In this document: one piece after another, positions 42,256 to 51,058 of the stretch | Layout of the letters: each line of letters starts with the position of its first letter | Position numbering within the stretch: position 1 is the stretch's first letter | From: Sellimonas caecigallum | GTDB lineage: Bacteria; Bacillota; Clostridia; Lachnospirales; Lachnospiraceae | NCBI RefSeq assembly: GCF_019754295.1 | Contig: NZ_VIRV01000003.1 | Coordinates: forward strand, 62,001 to 126,000 | Reading direction: 5' to 3' | DNA length: 64,000 nucleotides | Notes under the pieces: model-generated | Told to the model about the DNA's origin: nothing | What the model saw: only the letters and a program-made list of their open reading frames with translations | The model's database searches: none | Position numbers and translations under genes: made by a program

Positions 42256-44376
42256 TTATACCTCAAATATCAAATCTCCATAGGACGGCATTGGCCATAC
42301 TTCTTTATCTACAATCATCTCCAACTCATCCACCGGTCTTCTGAGGGCATCCATTGCCGGAACGACATGCTCACGGAATCTTCTTGCCTGTTCTTCCCCT
42401 TCGCCCATCTCAGACGCTTTGCCCGTCTCGGCGATCAGAATATCAAGCGCCTCTTTCGTTTCCTTTAAAAGCCTTCCTGTATCGTTCAAAAGCCCTAACT
42501 GCACTTCTGCCTGAGCACCAGCCTGTGTGACTGCATTGACCGTCTCAGCCAATATTCTTGTATACCGTATTACTGCCGGAATGATATGTTTGCTTGCCAC
42601 ATCGATCATTGTCCGTGCTTCGATGTTAACCGCCTTGGAGTAGGCTTCATACTTGATCTCCGCACGGGAACGAAGCTCGGCTTCTGTAAATACATGGAAC
42701 TTTTCGAACATCCGGATGGCATCTTCAGACACAAGAGCAGGGATAGCATCTACCATGCTTGAAAGATTCGGGAGTCCTCTTCTTTCTGCCTCTTCTACCC
42801 ATTCCTGGGCATAGCCGTTTCCGTTAAACACGATCCTCTGGTGTTCCGTCGCATATTCCTTGATAATATCATGAACAGCCTTGTCAAAATCTTCGGCCTT
42901 TTCCAGCATATCGCACGTCTCGCATAAAGACTCTGCTACGATCGTATTGAGCACCACGTTCGGCGCTGCCGCGGAATCTCTCGAGCCAAGCATACGGAAT
43001 TCAAACTTATTTCCCGTAAAGGCAAATGGAGATGTCCGGTTTCTGTCTGTGGCATCCTTGTTTAGTCCAGGAAGTGTCTTTACCCCTGTCTGGAGCTTGC
43101 CGCCCTTCAGACTATGAGTGGCATTTCCCGTGTTCACAAGCTGTTCCAGCACATCTTCCAGCTGTTCTCCCAGAAAAACGGAGATGATAGCCGGAGGCGC
43201 CTCGCTGGAGCCGAGGCGATGGTCATTTCCCGGATCTGCCGCAGACTCTCTCAAAAGCGCGGAATGCTTGTCCACAGCCCTGAGGACGCACAACAGCATC
43301 AAAAGAAATTGGATATTTTCATGTGGTGTCTTTCCCGGATCCAGAAGATTTTTCCCGTCATCCGTTGTGAGAGACCAGTTGTCATGTTTTCCGGATCCGT
43401 TGACTCCTGCAAATGGCTTTTCGTGGAGAAGACAGTGGAGTCCCTGTTTCTCCGCCACCTTTTTAAGCGTCTCCATGATGAGCTGATTGTGGTCGACCGC
43501 AACATTGCACTCCATATAAATCGGAGCAAGCTCATGCTGTGCCGGAGCCACCTCGTTGTGCTGTGTTTTTGCTGTCACTCCCAGTCTCCAGAGTTCTTCG
43601 TTCACTTCCTTCATAAAAGAAGCAATCCTGGCCCGGATACTTCCGAAATAGTGATCATCTAGCTCCTGCCCTTTCGGCGGCATCGCTCCAAATAAAGTCC
43701 GCCCTGTAAATACAAGATCTTTTCTCTGAAGGTATTTCTGACGATCTACAAGAAAATACTCCTGCTCGATGCCAACGGATGGTTTTACTCTTTTTGATGT
43801 AGTATTTCCAAACAGCCGCAAAAATCTTAGAGCCTGTTTGTTTATGGCCTCCATGGAACGCAGAAGCGGTGTTTTTTGGTCGAGAGCCTCTCCTGTGTAG
43901 GAGCAAAATGCTGTAGGAATGTATAAGATACACCCGTTTTCATCTTTTTTAACAAATGCCGGAGATGTTGGATCCCACGCGGTATATCCGCGCGCCTCAA
44001 ATGTGGCGCGAAGTCCGCCAGATGGGAAAGACGACGCATCCGGTTCTCCTTTGATGAGCTCCTTTCCCGAAAAACTCATGAGCACTTTCCCGTTAGACAT
44101 CGGAGCGGAGATAAACGAGTCATGCTTCTCCGCAGTGACCCCTGTAAGAGGCTGAAACCAGTGCGTATAGTGCGTGGCTCCTTTCTCGATCGCCCACTCT
44201 TTCATCTCGTGAGCAATGACGTCTGCCGTTGCAAGATCGAGCTCTTTTCCTTCTTCAATCGTTCTCTTCAACTCTTTGTATATTTTCTTCGGAAGACGTT
44301 CCTGCATTACAGTATCATTAAATACATTTTTCCCAAAAATCTCTGCCACATTCACACCTGTTCTGATTTCTTCCAT
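42256..44376 (-). CDS. glnN: Glutamine synthetase, type III
   Basis: Condenses ammonia with glutamate using ATP. 706 residues, the large type III form (about 700). Family blocks seen: [12 protein letters not shown] (about 68-79), [38 protein letters not shown] and [10 protein letters not shown]. The ATG at 44376 has GGAGG upstream and is preferred over 44412. The aldolase terminator lies only about 25 bases upstream, so expression may depend on read-through or a hidden promoter. Confidence 0.95.
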   Translation of the reverse strand: MEEIRTGVNVAEIFGKNVFNDTVMQERLPKKIYKELKRTIEEGKELDLATADVIAHEMKEWAIEKGATHYTHWFQPLTGVTAEKHDSFISAPMSNGKVLMSFSGKELIKGEPDASSFPSGGLRATFEARGYTAWDPTSPAFVKKDENGCILYIPTAFCSYTGEALDQKTPLLRSMEAINKQALRFLRLFGNTTSKRVKPSVGIEQEYFLVDRQKYLQRKDLVFTGRTLFGAMPPKGQELDDHYFGSIRARIASFMKEVNEELWRLGVTAKTQHNEVAPAQHELAPIYMECNVAVDHNQLIMETLKKVAEKQGLHCLLHEKPFAGVNGSGKHDNWSLTTDDGKNLLDPGKTPHENIQFLLMLLCVLRAVDKHSALLRESAADPGNDHRLGSSEAPPAIISVFLGEQLEDVLEQLVNTGNATHSLKGGKLQTGVKTLPGLNKDATDRNRTSPFAFTGNKFEFRMLGSRDSAAAPNVVLNTIVAESLCETCDMLEKAEDFDKAVHDIIKEYATEHQRIVFNGNGYAQEWVEEAERRGLPNLSSMVDAIPALVSEDAIRMFEKFHVFTEAELRSRAEIKYEAYSKAVNIEARTMIDVASKHIIPAVIRYTRILAETVNAVTQAGAQAEVQLGLLNDTGRLLKETKEALDILIAETGKASEMGEGEEQARRFREHVVPAMDALRRPVDELEMIVDKEVWPMPSYGDLIFEV

Positions 44377-44402
44377 CGTTTTTCCTCCATCTTCTGATAC
44401 AC

Positions 44403-44432
44403 AAAAAGGCACTCCAATGAATGGAATGCCTT
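44403..44432 (-). terminator. Terminator between aldolase and glutamine synthetase
   Basis: AAGGCACTCCA (44406-44416) pairs with TGGAATGCCTT (44422-44432); TTTTTGTGT follows on the minus strand. Confidence 0.85.
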
Positions 44433-44448
44433 ATATTCTTTTTTTCAA

Positions 44449-45315
44449 TTATTCAGCTTTTCCAACGGAACCAAATAATTCCATTTTTTCTTTTACTTTT
44501 GCTACAATCGCTTCTGTTCCCGGTTTTAAGAGTTTACGCGGGTCAAAGCCTTTCTTTTCTTTATCTTTGCCTTCTTCAATGTATTTACGTGTAGCTTCAG
44601 CAAATACAAGCTGACATTCTGTATTTACATTAATCTTGGCAACTCCAAGAGAAATTGCTTTTTTGATCATGTCATCCGGGATTCCTGTACCGCCGTGAAG
44701 TACTAACGGCATATCTCCTGTGAGTTCCTGGATAGCATCCAGTGTCTCAAAGCTTAATCCTTTCCAGTTTTCCGGATATACTCCGTGGATGTTTCCGATA
44801 CCTGCAGCCAGCATATCTACACCCAGGTCTGCAATCATCTTACATTCTTTCGGATCTGCACATTCGCCTGCTCCGACTACCCCGTCTTCTTCTCCGCCGA
44901 TAGAACCAACTTCAGCTTCCAAAGACATTCCTTTTTCTTTGCAGGTTGCAACGAGTTCTTTTGTCTTTTCTACATTTTCTTCGATCGGATAATGAGATCC
45001 GTCAAACATGATAGATGAGAAACCTGCTTCGATGCATTTCTGGCATCCTTCATATGTACCATGGTCTAAGTGAAGGGCAACCGGAACTGTGATCTTCATT
45101 TCTTCAAGCATGCCATTTACCATTCCTACTACGGTTTTATAGCCTGCCATGTATTTTCCGGCACCTTCAGATACGCCGAGGATAACCGGAGACTTTGTCT
45201 CTTCTGCGGCTGTCAAAATAGCCTTTGTCCATTCCAGGTTGTTAATGTTGAACTGCCCTACTGCATAATGTCCTGCTTTTGCTTTCTTTAACATTTCAGC
45301 TGCTGATACTAACAT
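44449..45315 (-). CDS. fba: Fructose-bisphosphate aldolase, class II
   Basis: Zinc-dependent cleavage of fructose 1,6-bisphosphate in glycolysis. 288 residues. HLDHG holds catalytic Asp84 and zinc ligand His85; other ligands are in GNIHGVYP and LHGGTGIP; INVNTE near the C-terminus binds phosphate. GGAGG before ATG. Only 26 bases separate it from tRNA-Glu, so the two likely share a transcript. Confidence 0.96.
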   Translation of the reverse strand: MLVSAAEMLKKAKAGHYAVGQFNINNLEWTKAILTAAEETKSPVILGVSEGAGKYMAGYKTVVGMVNGMLEEMKITVPVALHLDHGTYEGCQKCIEAGFSSIMFDGSHYPIEENVEKTKELVATCKEKGMSLEAEVGSIGGEEDGVVGAGECADPKECKMIADLGVDMLAAGIGNIHGVYPENWKGLSFETLDAIQELTGDMPLVLHGGTGIPDDMIKKAISLGVAKINVNTECQLVFAEATRKYIEEGKDKEKKGFDPRKLLKPGTEAIVAKVKEKMELFGSVGKAE

Positions 45316-45341
45316 ATTTTTTCCTCCACTTCTTTAAGGTA

Positions 45342-45413
45342 TGACCCCCAGGGGAATCGAACCCCTGATTCCACCGTGAGAGGGTGGCGTCTTGACCGCT
45401 TGACCAGGGGGCC
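45342..45413 (-). tRNA. tRNA-Glu (anticodon CTC)
   Basis: 72 bases, acceptor GGCCCCC/GGGGGTC with one G-T pair, anticodon loop CTCTCAC, T loop GTTCGAT. Lies directly upstream of fba. Confidence 0.95.
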
Positions 45414-45423
45414 ATTTGCTGGT

Positions 45424-45438
45424 GTACATCAGATGTAC
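45424..45438. repeat. Palindrome between promoter and tRNA-Glu
   Basis: GTACATC-A-GATGTAC is a perfect 15-base interrupted palindrome, about 10-25 bases after the predicted transcription start. Possible operator, or a hairpin in the tRNA leader. Confidence 0.4.
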
Positions 45439-45452
45439 TCCTCACTTGCATT

Positions 45453-45481
45453 ATTGTATCTTATTTTTCAGAAATATACAA
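45453..45481 (-). promoter_or_regulatory. Promoter of tRNA-Glu and fba
   Basis: TTGTAT (45476-45481, minus), 17-base spacer, TACAAT (45453-45458). The -35 lies in the last codons of the upstream lipid kinase gene. Confidence 0.6.
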
Positions 45482-46432
45482 GTCTTTTTCTTCAAGATTT
45501 TTGAAATCTTTTTTGTAAGGGTAGTGGATCAGCTCCTGAGCCTTCTCTTCCGGCACCATGATCGACAGTGCCTGCCGCATATTTTCTATCGTAACTTTAT
45601 CAAATTCTCCGCCAAATTCCCCATCCAAGGTCCACGGGATCTCCTCAAGAGATTCAAAACGGATCTTTTTCGCTTTGAAATTATACATATAGCTGGAATC
45701 TTTCTGTTTTCGCATAAGTGCAGTCAGGATTCCCTGAAGCTCCAGCGGATTTTTCGGTGTCTTTACGAGCGTCACTTCAAACTCTCCATCGTCAAACTCC
45801 ACCTCATGTCCAAACATGTTTCTGAATCCACCCATTGAACGGGAATTTGTAACAGAGGCAAATATGAAATCATCCTCCACCTCTTCCCCATCGAAAGATA
45901 CTTTGACATGATAAGACGGAATATCAAAAAGACGCTTTGCTCCTTCCAGCACGTACGCCAGATGTCCAAGCATGTTTTTCATCTCCTGCTTTGTCTGGTA
46001 GGAAACATCTGTGAACAAACCAAACGCTGCCACATACACAAAAATGTCATTGTTAAAAGTACCTATGTCGCAGTGAAATTCCGTTCCGTTGACCGCGGCA
46101 TCCGCCGCACTCAACAGATCTTTCGGAATATGAAGGCTGTTGGCAAAATCATTTGTTGTTCCTGTCGGAATATATCCGACCGGAACATGGTTTTCCCGTT
46201 TCATCATTCCCGTCACGACTTCGTCCAGCGTTCCGTCCCCGCCGCTGCACACGACGATATCATACTGATCGTCAAATGCCCGTACCTTCCGGTACGCATC
46301 GTGATAACTCTGGGTCGGATATATGACTACCTCGCATCCGCTCTTCACAAAAATATCGATAATATCCGAAAGCTTTGGCTTCAGAAGCCCCTTTCCCGCA
46401 TTCGGATTATAAATAAAAAGTATCTTTTTCAT
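45461..46432 (-). CDS. Diacylglycerol/lipid kinase family protein
   Basis: 323 residues of the YegS/BmrU family: FIYNPNAGKG at the N-terminus, CSGGDGTLDEVV (ATP loop, about 63-74) and IPTGTTNDFANSL (about 87-99) are the hallmark motifs. Likely phosphorylates a lipid (diacylglycerol or similar), recycling it in phospholipid turnover. Starts 8 bases after crh and ends just before the tRNA-Glu/fba promoter. Confidence 0.93.
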   Translation of the reverse strand: MKKILFIYNPNAGKGLLKPKLSDIIDIFVKSGCEVVIYPTQSYHDAYRKVRAFDDQYDIVVCSGGDGTLDEVVTGMMKRENHVPVGYIPTGTTNDFANSLHIPKDLLSAADAAVNGTEFHCDIGTFNNDIFVYVAAFGLFTDVSYQTKQEMKNMLGHLAYVLEGAKRLFDIPSYHVKVSFDGEEVEDDFIFASVTNSRSMGGFRNMFGHEVEFDDGEFEVTLVKTPKNPLELQGILTALMRKQKDSSYMYNFKAKKIRFESLEEIPWTLDGEFGGEFDKVTIENMRQALSIMVPEEKAQELIHYPYKKDFKNLEEKDLYISEK

Positions 46433-46440
46433 TCTATGTT

Positions 46441-46698
46441 CTATCTGGCATGCTCCAGGAATTTTTCTATCCCTTTCGCAGCTGCCTCCTCGTCTGCTCC
46501 TTCTGTCACAACTGTAAGATTCTCTCCGCCGCTCAGTTTCAGGCTCATCATCCCCATGATACTCTTGGCATTGATCTTTTTATTACCAATTTCGATAAAC
46601 ACCCTGCTTTCGTACTGACTTGCTTCCTGAACAAGCAGCGCGATCGGTCTTGCATCTAATCCGTCATCACATTTAATCTTCAAAGGTTTCTTAATCAT
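46441..46698 (-). CDS. crh: HPr-like protein Crh, no catalytic His
   Basis: 85 residues, HPr fold. The PTS phosphorylation site His15 is replaced by Asp15 (GLDARP instead of GLHARP), so it cannot take part in PTS sugar transport; Ser46 (AKSIMG), target of HPr kinase, is kept. This is the Crh pattern of Bacillus (Gln15 there), and the neighbour whiA agrees with the yvcJKL-crh order. Ser46-phosphorylated Crh would be a co-regulator with CcpA. The start codon overlaps the whiA stop (ATGA). Confidence 0.92.
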   Translation of the reverse strand: MIKKPLKIKCDDGLDARPIALLVQEASQYESRVFIEIGNKKINAKSIMGMMSLKLSGGENLTVVTEGADEEAAAKGIEKFLEHAR

Positions 46699-47660
46699 AC
46701 TGTACCTCCTTGCACTCCATTTGCTTCCCTCAATTTTTCGGCAATCTGCCCCAATCGGCGGAGTCTGTGGTTGACGCCTGACTTCCCTATAGGCTCTGCC
46801 ATCAGTTCTCCAAGCTCTTTTAGCGTCGCCTCCGGATACTTCAGTCTCGTTCTTGCAATATCCTCAAGCCCTTCTGAAAGTTTGTCAAGCCCCATTTTTT
46901 CATCAATGTAAGAAATGTCTTCCACCTGCTTTACCGCAGCCGACACCGTCTTGTTGATATTGGCAGTCTCGCAGTTTACCTTTCTGTTGACCGAATTGCG
47001 CATCTCTTTTAAGATCCGGATATTCTCCAGCTCCATGAGCGCTACCGGGGCTTCCATAACATTCAGCATCAGCGCGATCTGTGCTCCCTCTTTCAGATAT
47101 ACGACAAACATTTTTTTTCTTTTTACAACCTTAGCGTCCATCTCAAAATCACACATCAGTTTTTGAAGCAGCAAAGCCTTCTCCTCTGACGAACATACGA
47201 TTTCGAAATGATAAGATTTTTTCGGGTCACTCATAGATCCCGCAGACAAAAATGCCCCCCGCAAAAAAGCTCTTTTACAGCAGCCATTCTGTGTGACCAG
47301 GCCGCTGACTGTGGAGAACCCTCCCGTTTCCACTGTGCTTTCTGATAGTTTTGCTGCTTTCCACACTCTTGCCGCATCCCGGCAGTCATCGATCGAAATC
47401 GTGTACATGACACTTTTTTTCTCCTGGTTTTGGCGCGTAGAAATTTCAGCATTTATATTAAACGCTTTTGTCAACAATGTAAAGCATTTTCTTGCAACAG
47501 CTTCATTTTCCGTCTGTACTTTCAGAGTTCTGATTCTCCCCTCCCCCCATTTTGCTCTGCCGCAGAAAAGAAGAATAGACGAAAGCTCTGCGATCTGGCA
47601 ATGCCTGGCTGTACTGATGTGTCCAAGAAGTTCTTCTTTTACATTCCCTGAAAATGACAT
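46695..47660 (-). CDS. whiA: DNA-binding protein WhiA
   Basis: 321 residues. N-terminal LAGLIDADG-like fold (about 1-205, contains RGAFLSAGSMSDP and YHFEIVCSSEE) and C-terminal helix-turn-helix (about 235-310, LKELGELMAEPIGKSGVNHRLRRL). Bacterial WhiA affects cell division and morphology. Gap of 4 bases from rapZ; overlaps crh by 4 bases. Confidence 0.95.
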   Translation of the reverse strand: MSFSGNVKEELLGHISTARHCQIAELSSILLFCGRAKWGEGRIRTLKVQTENEAVARKCFTLLTKAFNINAEISTRQNQEKKSVMYTISIDDCRDAARVWKAAKLSESTVETGGFSTVSGLVTQNGCCKRAFLRGAFLSAGSMSDPKKSYHFEIVCSSEEKALLLQKLMCDFEMDAKVVKRKKMFVVYLKEGAQIALMLNVMEAPVALMELENIRILKEMRNSVNRKVNCETANINKTVSAAVKQVEDISYIDEKMGLDKLSEGLEDIARTRLKYPEATLKELGELMAEPIGKSGVNHRLRRLGQIAEKLREANGVQGGTV

Positions 47661-47664
47661 ATCC

Positions 47665-48543
47665 TTACTTTCCTTTCACCTTGGCATCTTTCTCTATGTC
47701 TCTGTGTTCGATTTTCAGCCCGTAACTTTCATCCTGCTCGAGGGCATGATAAAGGCCGTTGGCCAGTGTGACAGACCGATGTTTTCCACCGGTACACCCA
47801 ACAGCGATGACAAGCTGATTCTTTCCTTCTGTCACATAGTTTGGAATCAAAAACTGGATCATATCCGTCAGTTTGTTCAGAAATTCCTGGGCCACAGGAC
47901 TTTTCATGACATACTCCCTTACAGGCTCATCATTTCCGCTCATCGGTCGCAATTCTTCGATATAATATGGATTTGGCAGAAAACGCACGTCAAACACAAG
48001 ATCCGCATCCTCTGGGATCCCATACTTGAATCCGAAGGAGAGGATTGTAACATACAGATTTTTGTAGTTTTTGTTCTCAATGAAAATCTTATACATCTCT
48101 GAGCGCAGCTCTCTTGTAAGCATCTGACTCGTATCTATGATGTAATCCGCATGCCGCTTCAGAAATAAAAGTCTCCTTCTTTCTTCCTCGATCCCTTTAT
48201 CTACTCTTCCGCCTCCAGTTAGCGGGTGCGCTCGTCTCGTCTCTTTGTACCGCTTGATCAGCGCCGCATCGCCTGCCTCCAGAAACAAGATCTCAAATTT
48301 GATCCCCGTCTCTTGAAAATGTTTTAGAATGTCTGCCATCTCGTCAAAATTTTGCCCTCCACGGATGTCAATGCCAAGCGCCACCTTTGTGTATTCTGTC
48401 CCCGGGAGAAGGATCATCTCCATGAATTTTGGAACGAGCGGGATTGGCAGATTATCTACGCAAAAATACCCTGCATCCTCCAGTATTTTCAGTGCTGTTG
48501 ATTTCCCTGCACCGGACATCCCGGTAACGATTACTATACGCAT
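47665..48543 (-). CDS. rapZ: RNase adapter / nucleotide-binding protein RapZ (YvcJ)
   Basis: 292 residues. N-terminal P-loop GMSGAGKS (about 8-15); central region SFGFKYG and DVRFLPNPYY; C-terminal CTGGKHRSV is the RapZ signature. Hydrolyses nucleotides and in other bacteria controls glucosamine metabolism or competence. The ATG at 48543 has AAAGGGG upstream. In many Firmicutes yvcK lies between rapZ and whiA; it is absent here. Confidence 0.94.
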   Translation of the reverse strand: MRIVIVTGMSGAGKSTALKILEDAGYFCVDNLPIPLVPKFMEMILLPGTEYTKVALGIDIRGGQNFDEMADILKHFQETGIKFEILFLEAGDAALIKRYKETRRAHPLTGGGRVDKGIEEERRRLLFLKRHADYIIDTSQMLTRELRSEMYKIFIENKNYKNLYVTILSFGFKYGIPEDADLVFDVRFLPNPYYIEELRPMSGNDEPVREYVMKSPVAQEFLNKLTDMIQFLIPNYVTEGKNQLVIAVGCTGGKHRSVTLANGLYHALEQDESYGLKIEHRDIEKDAKVKGK

Positions 48544-48598
48544 CTGTACCCCTTTCCACTCTCTTCCCGTTATCTTCCTCAATCTTTTTGTTCAGCCG

Positions 48599-49507
48599 CT
48601 AAAATTCTCCAAGCCGCTTTACTTCCGGCTCCAGTCTCACACCGAATTTCTCATATACTTTGTCTGATACTTGCTGCATCAGGCTGTTCACGTCTTCTGC
48701 TGTGGCATCTCCCCCATTTATGACAAATCCACTGTGCTTCTCGGAGATCCTTGCTCCTCCCACACGGAATCCAGAAAGACCGCTGTCCTGAATAAGTTTT
48801 CCGGCAAAATATCCTTCCGGCCTCTTGAACGTGCTGCCCGCGCTCGGGTATTCCAGCGGCTGCTTGCTTGTTCTTCTCTCCTTCAGTTCGTCCATAAGTG
48901 CTTTTATCTTTTCTTTTTCTCCTTTTTCCAGGCGGATCTTCACACTCAGCACTGTATATCCTCTCTTCATGACAACACTTGTCCGATAGCCGAACTCGAG
49001 CTCCTCATTTCGCATCGTCACAATTTCGTTCTCCTCATTTAAAACTGTCACTTCTTCGATGACATCTTTCATTTCTCCGCCGTATGCTCCTGCATTCATG
49101 ACAACCGCGCCGCCTACACTTCCCGGTATCCCGGATGCAAACTCAAACCCTGCCATGGAATTTTCCAACGCTTTTGCTGCTATCTTGGACATGAGCGCGC
49201 CGGCCTGAGCGAAGATGGCGCCGTCTTTTTCCTCAATGCCATTCATTCTGCTCAGACAAACTATCGTCCCTCTGTAACCTTTATCGCTCACAAGAAGATT
49301 ACTGCCGTTTCCAAGTATATAGTATGGCTGTCCTTTTTCCTTCAAAAATCCTATGACATTTTGTACTTCCTGGACATTTTCCGGGAGCACAAAAAAATCT
49401 GCCGAGCCTCCGATCCGAAATGTCGTATGTCTTGCCATCAACTCCCCCATTTTTACTTTTTCTGACGAAAGACATGCCAGAAGTCCCTCATAAATCTCTT
49501 TATTCAT
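48599..49507 (-). CDS. murB: UDP-N-acetylenolpyruvoylglucosamine reductase
   Basis: FAD enzyme of peptidoglycan precursor synthesis. 302 residues. THTTFRIGG-like start (ARHTTFRIGGSADFF), GNGSNLLVSDKGYRG FAD-binding loop, GIPGSVGGAVVMNAGAYG, SAGSTFKRP with the catalytic Ser, and a C-terminal EPEVKRLGEF. First gene of the murB-rapZ-whiA-crh-kinase operon. Confidence 0.96.
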   Translation of the reverse strand: MNKEIYEGLLACLSSEKVKMGELMARHTTFRIGGSADFFVLPENVQEVQNVIGFLKEKGQPYYILGNGSNLLVSDKGYRGTIVCLSRMNGIEEKDGAIFAQAGALMSKIAAKALENSMAGFEFASGIPGSVGGAVVMNAGAYGGEMKDVIEEVTVLNEENEIVTMRNEELEFGYRTSVVMKRGYTVLSVKIRLEKGEKEKIKALMDELKERRTSKQPLEYPSAGSTFKRPEGYFAGKLIQDSGLSGFRVGGARISEKHSGFVINGGDATAEDVNSLMQQVSDKVYEKFGVRLEPEVKRLGEF

Positions 49508-49551
49508 ACTGTCGTTATCTCCATTTTATTTCTGTTCTGATTTTCCCCACT

Positions 49552-49580
49552 ATCATACATCAAAGCCCTGCCAAATTCAA
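49552..49580 (-). promoter_or_regulatory. murB operon promoter
   Basis: TTGAAT (49575-49580, minus), 17-base spacer, TATGAT (49552-49557). Confidence 0.6.
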
Positions 49581-49587
49581 CGTACTC

Positions 49588-49616
49588 TTGAAAATTAAGA
49601 TAGAATACGGTAAAAT
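49588..49616 (+). promoter_or_regulatory. Promoter of the CNNM/CBS protein gene
   Basis: TTGAAA (49588-49593), 17-base spacer, TAAAAT (49611-49616). Its -35 is 7 bases from the divergent murB -35. Confidence 0.6.
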
Positions 49617-49714
49617 GATAACATGGTCTGTACATCGGGGTATTAGTATGAGCATTCCCCGCAAATGGAAGACTAAAAAAATATATTTTTATCAAAAAAG
49701 GAGTGAACTTTTCA

Positions 49715-51010
49715 TTGGACTCGACTACTGTCATACAAATTATCGTCTTATTGTGTCTTCTCGCCTTGTCCGCATTTTTTTCTTCTGCGGAGACGGCACT
49801 TACTACGTCCAATAAGATTCGTATGCGTTCCCTTGCAGATGAGGGAAACAAGCGCGCGAAGCTGGTGCTTTGGCTTTCAGACAATTCTCAGAAAATGCTG
49901 ACCGCTATCCTGATCGGAAATAATATCGTAAATATTTCCGCAGCTTCACTGACCACGAGTATCGCTTACCAGTTCGGAGGATCGGCGATCGCTGTGGCCA
50001 ACGCCGCCATTACCATACTGATTCTTATTTTTGGAGAGATCACGCCGAAGACAACGGCAACTCTCCACTCAGAACAAATCAGTCTGGCCTACTCTCCGAT
50101 CATCCGGCTCTTTACCAAGATCATGACACCGGTTATCTTCCTGATCAATCTGCTCTCAAGAGGCATTTTGCTTCTCCTGCACATCGATCCAAATAAACCG
50201 GACAAGACCATGACCGAAACCGAACTGAGGACGATCGTGGACGTGAGTCATGAGGACGGTGTTATCGAATCCGAAGAAAAGGAAATGATATATAATGTAT
50301 TCGACCTGGGCGATGCCAAGGCGAAGGATGTCATGGTGCCGCGTGTTCATATGACCTTCGCAGATATCGACAGCACTTACGAAGAACTCATCGAGATCTT
50401 CCGTGAAGATAAATTTACCAGGCTTCCGGTCTACGAGGAAACGACCGACAACGTGGTTGGTACTATTAATATGAAAGACCTTCTTTTATATGACAGTTCC
50501 AAAGAATTTCATGTGCGGGACATTCTCAGAGAAGCGTATTTCACATACGAATATAAAAACATCTCCGAACTTCTGGTAGAGATGCGGGATGCCAAATTTA
50601 ATATCGCTATCGTCCTGGATGAGTACGGCGAAACAGCCGGTCTGATCACTCTGGAAGATATCCTAGAGGAAATTGTCGGCGAAATCCACGATGAATATGA
50701 CGAGGATGAAGATGAGGATGTCAAAGAACTTGACACCCATGAATATATTGTGGAAGGTTCCACAAATCTGGACGACCTCAACGACGAACTGGGGCTTTCT
50801 CTTGCATCCGACGATTACGATTCTCTCGGCGGATTTATCATCGAGCGACTGGATCGTCTTCCTGCTGAGGGAGATGAGGTAACGACCGAGGATGGTGTTC
50901 GGCTTGTCGTGGAAAAGCTGGACAAAAACCGCGTGGAAGACGTTCACGTTTATCTCCCTCCACAATGGGTACATCCGGAAAAAGAAACAAAGGAAAAAGA
51001 CGAGGAATAA
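49715..51010 (+). CDS. CNNM/CorC-type transporter with CBS pair (hemolysin family)
   Basis: 431 residues: CNNM membrane domain (about 1-190, four hydrophobic segments; SAFFSSAETALTT), two CBS domains (about 205-330; AKDVMVPRVHM, GLITLEDILEEIVGEIHDEYD) and a C-terminal CorC_HlyC domain (about 345-420). Related proteins move magnesium or other divalent cations. Start: TTG at 49715, because AAGGAG (49697-49702) overlaps a GTG at 49703 and fits the TTG. The DDEDEDEDV-type acidic stretch after the CBS pair is long. Confidence 0.92.
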   Translation: MDSTTVIQIIVLLCLLALSAFFSSAETALTTSNKIRMRSLADEGNKRAKLVLWLSDNSQKMLTAILIGNNIVNISAASLTTSIAYQFGGSAIAVANAAITILILIFGEITPKTTATLHSEQISLAYSPIIRLFTKIMTPVIFLINLLSRGILLLLHIDPNKPDKTMTETELRTIVDVSHEDGVIESEEKEMIYNVFDLGDAKAKDVMVPRVHMTFADIDSTYEELIEIFREDKFTRLPVYEETTDNVVGTINMKDLLLYDSSKEFHVRDILREAYFTYEYKNISELLVEMRDAKFNIAIVLDEYGETAGLITLEDILEEIVGEIHDEYDEDEDEDVKELDTHEYIVEGSTNLDDLNDELGLSLASDDYDSLGGFIIERLDRLPAEGDEVTTEDGVRLVVEKLDKNRVEDVHVYLPPQWVHPEKETKEKDEE

Positions 51011-51014
51011 CAGA

Positions 51015-51047
51015 GAGGCAGAGTTTCAACACTCTGCCTCGTTTTTT
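51015..51047 (+). terminator. Terminator of the CNNM/CBS gene
   Basis: GAGGCAGAGT-TTCAAC-ACTCTGCCTC then GTTTTTT. Confidence 0.9.
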
Positions 51048-51058
51048 CGCTTTCCATT

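Noticed and set aside
42256-44376. Considered as ordinary GlnA
   Set aside because: Length of about 700 residues and type III blocks exclude type I.
46441-46698. Considered as PTS phosphocarrier HPr
   Set aside because: His15 is Asp; only Ser46 is kept, fitting Crh.
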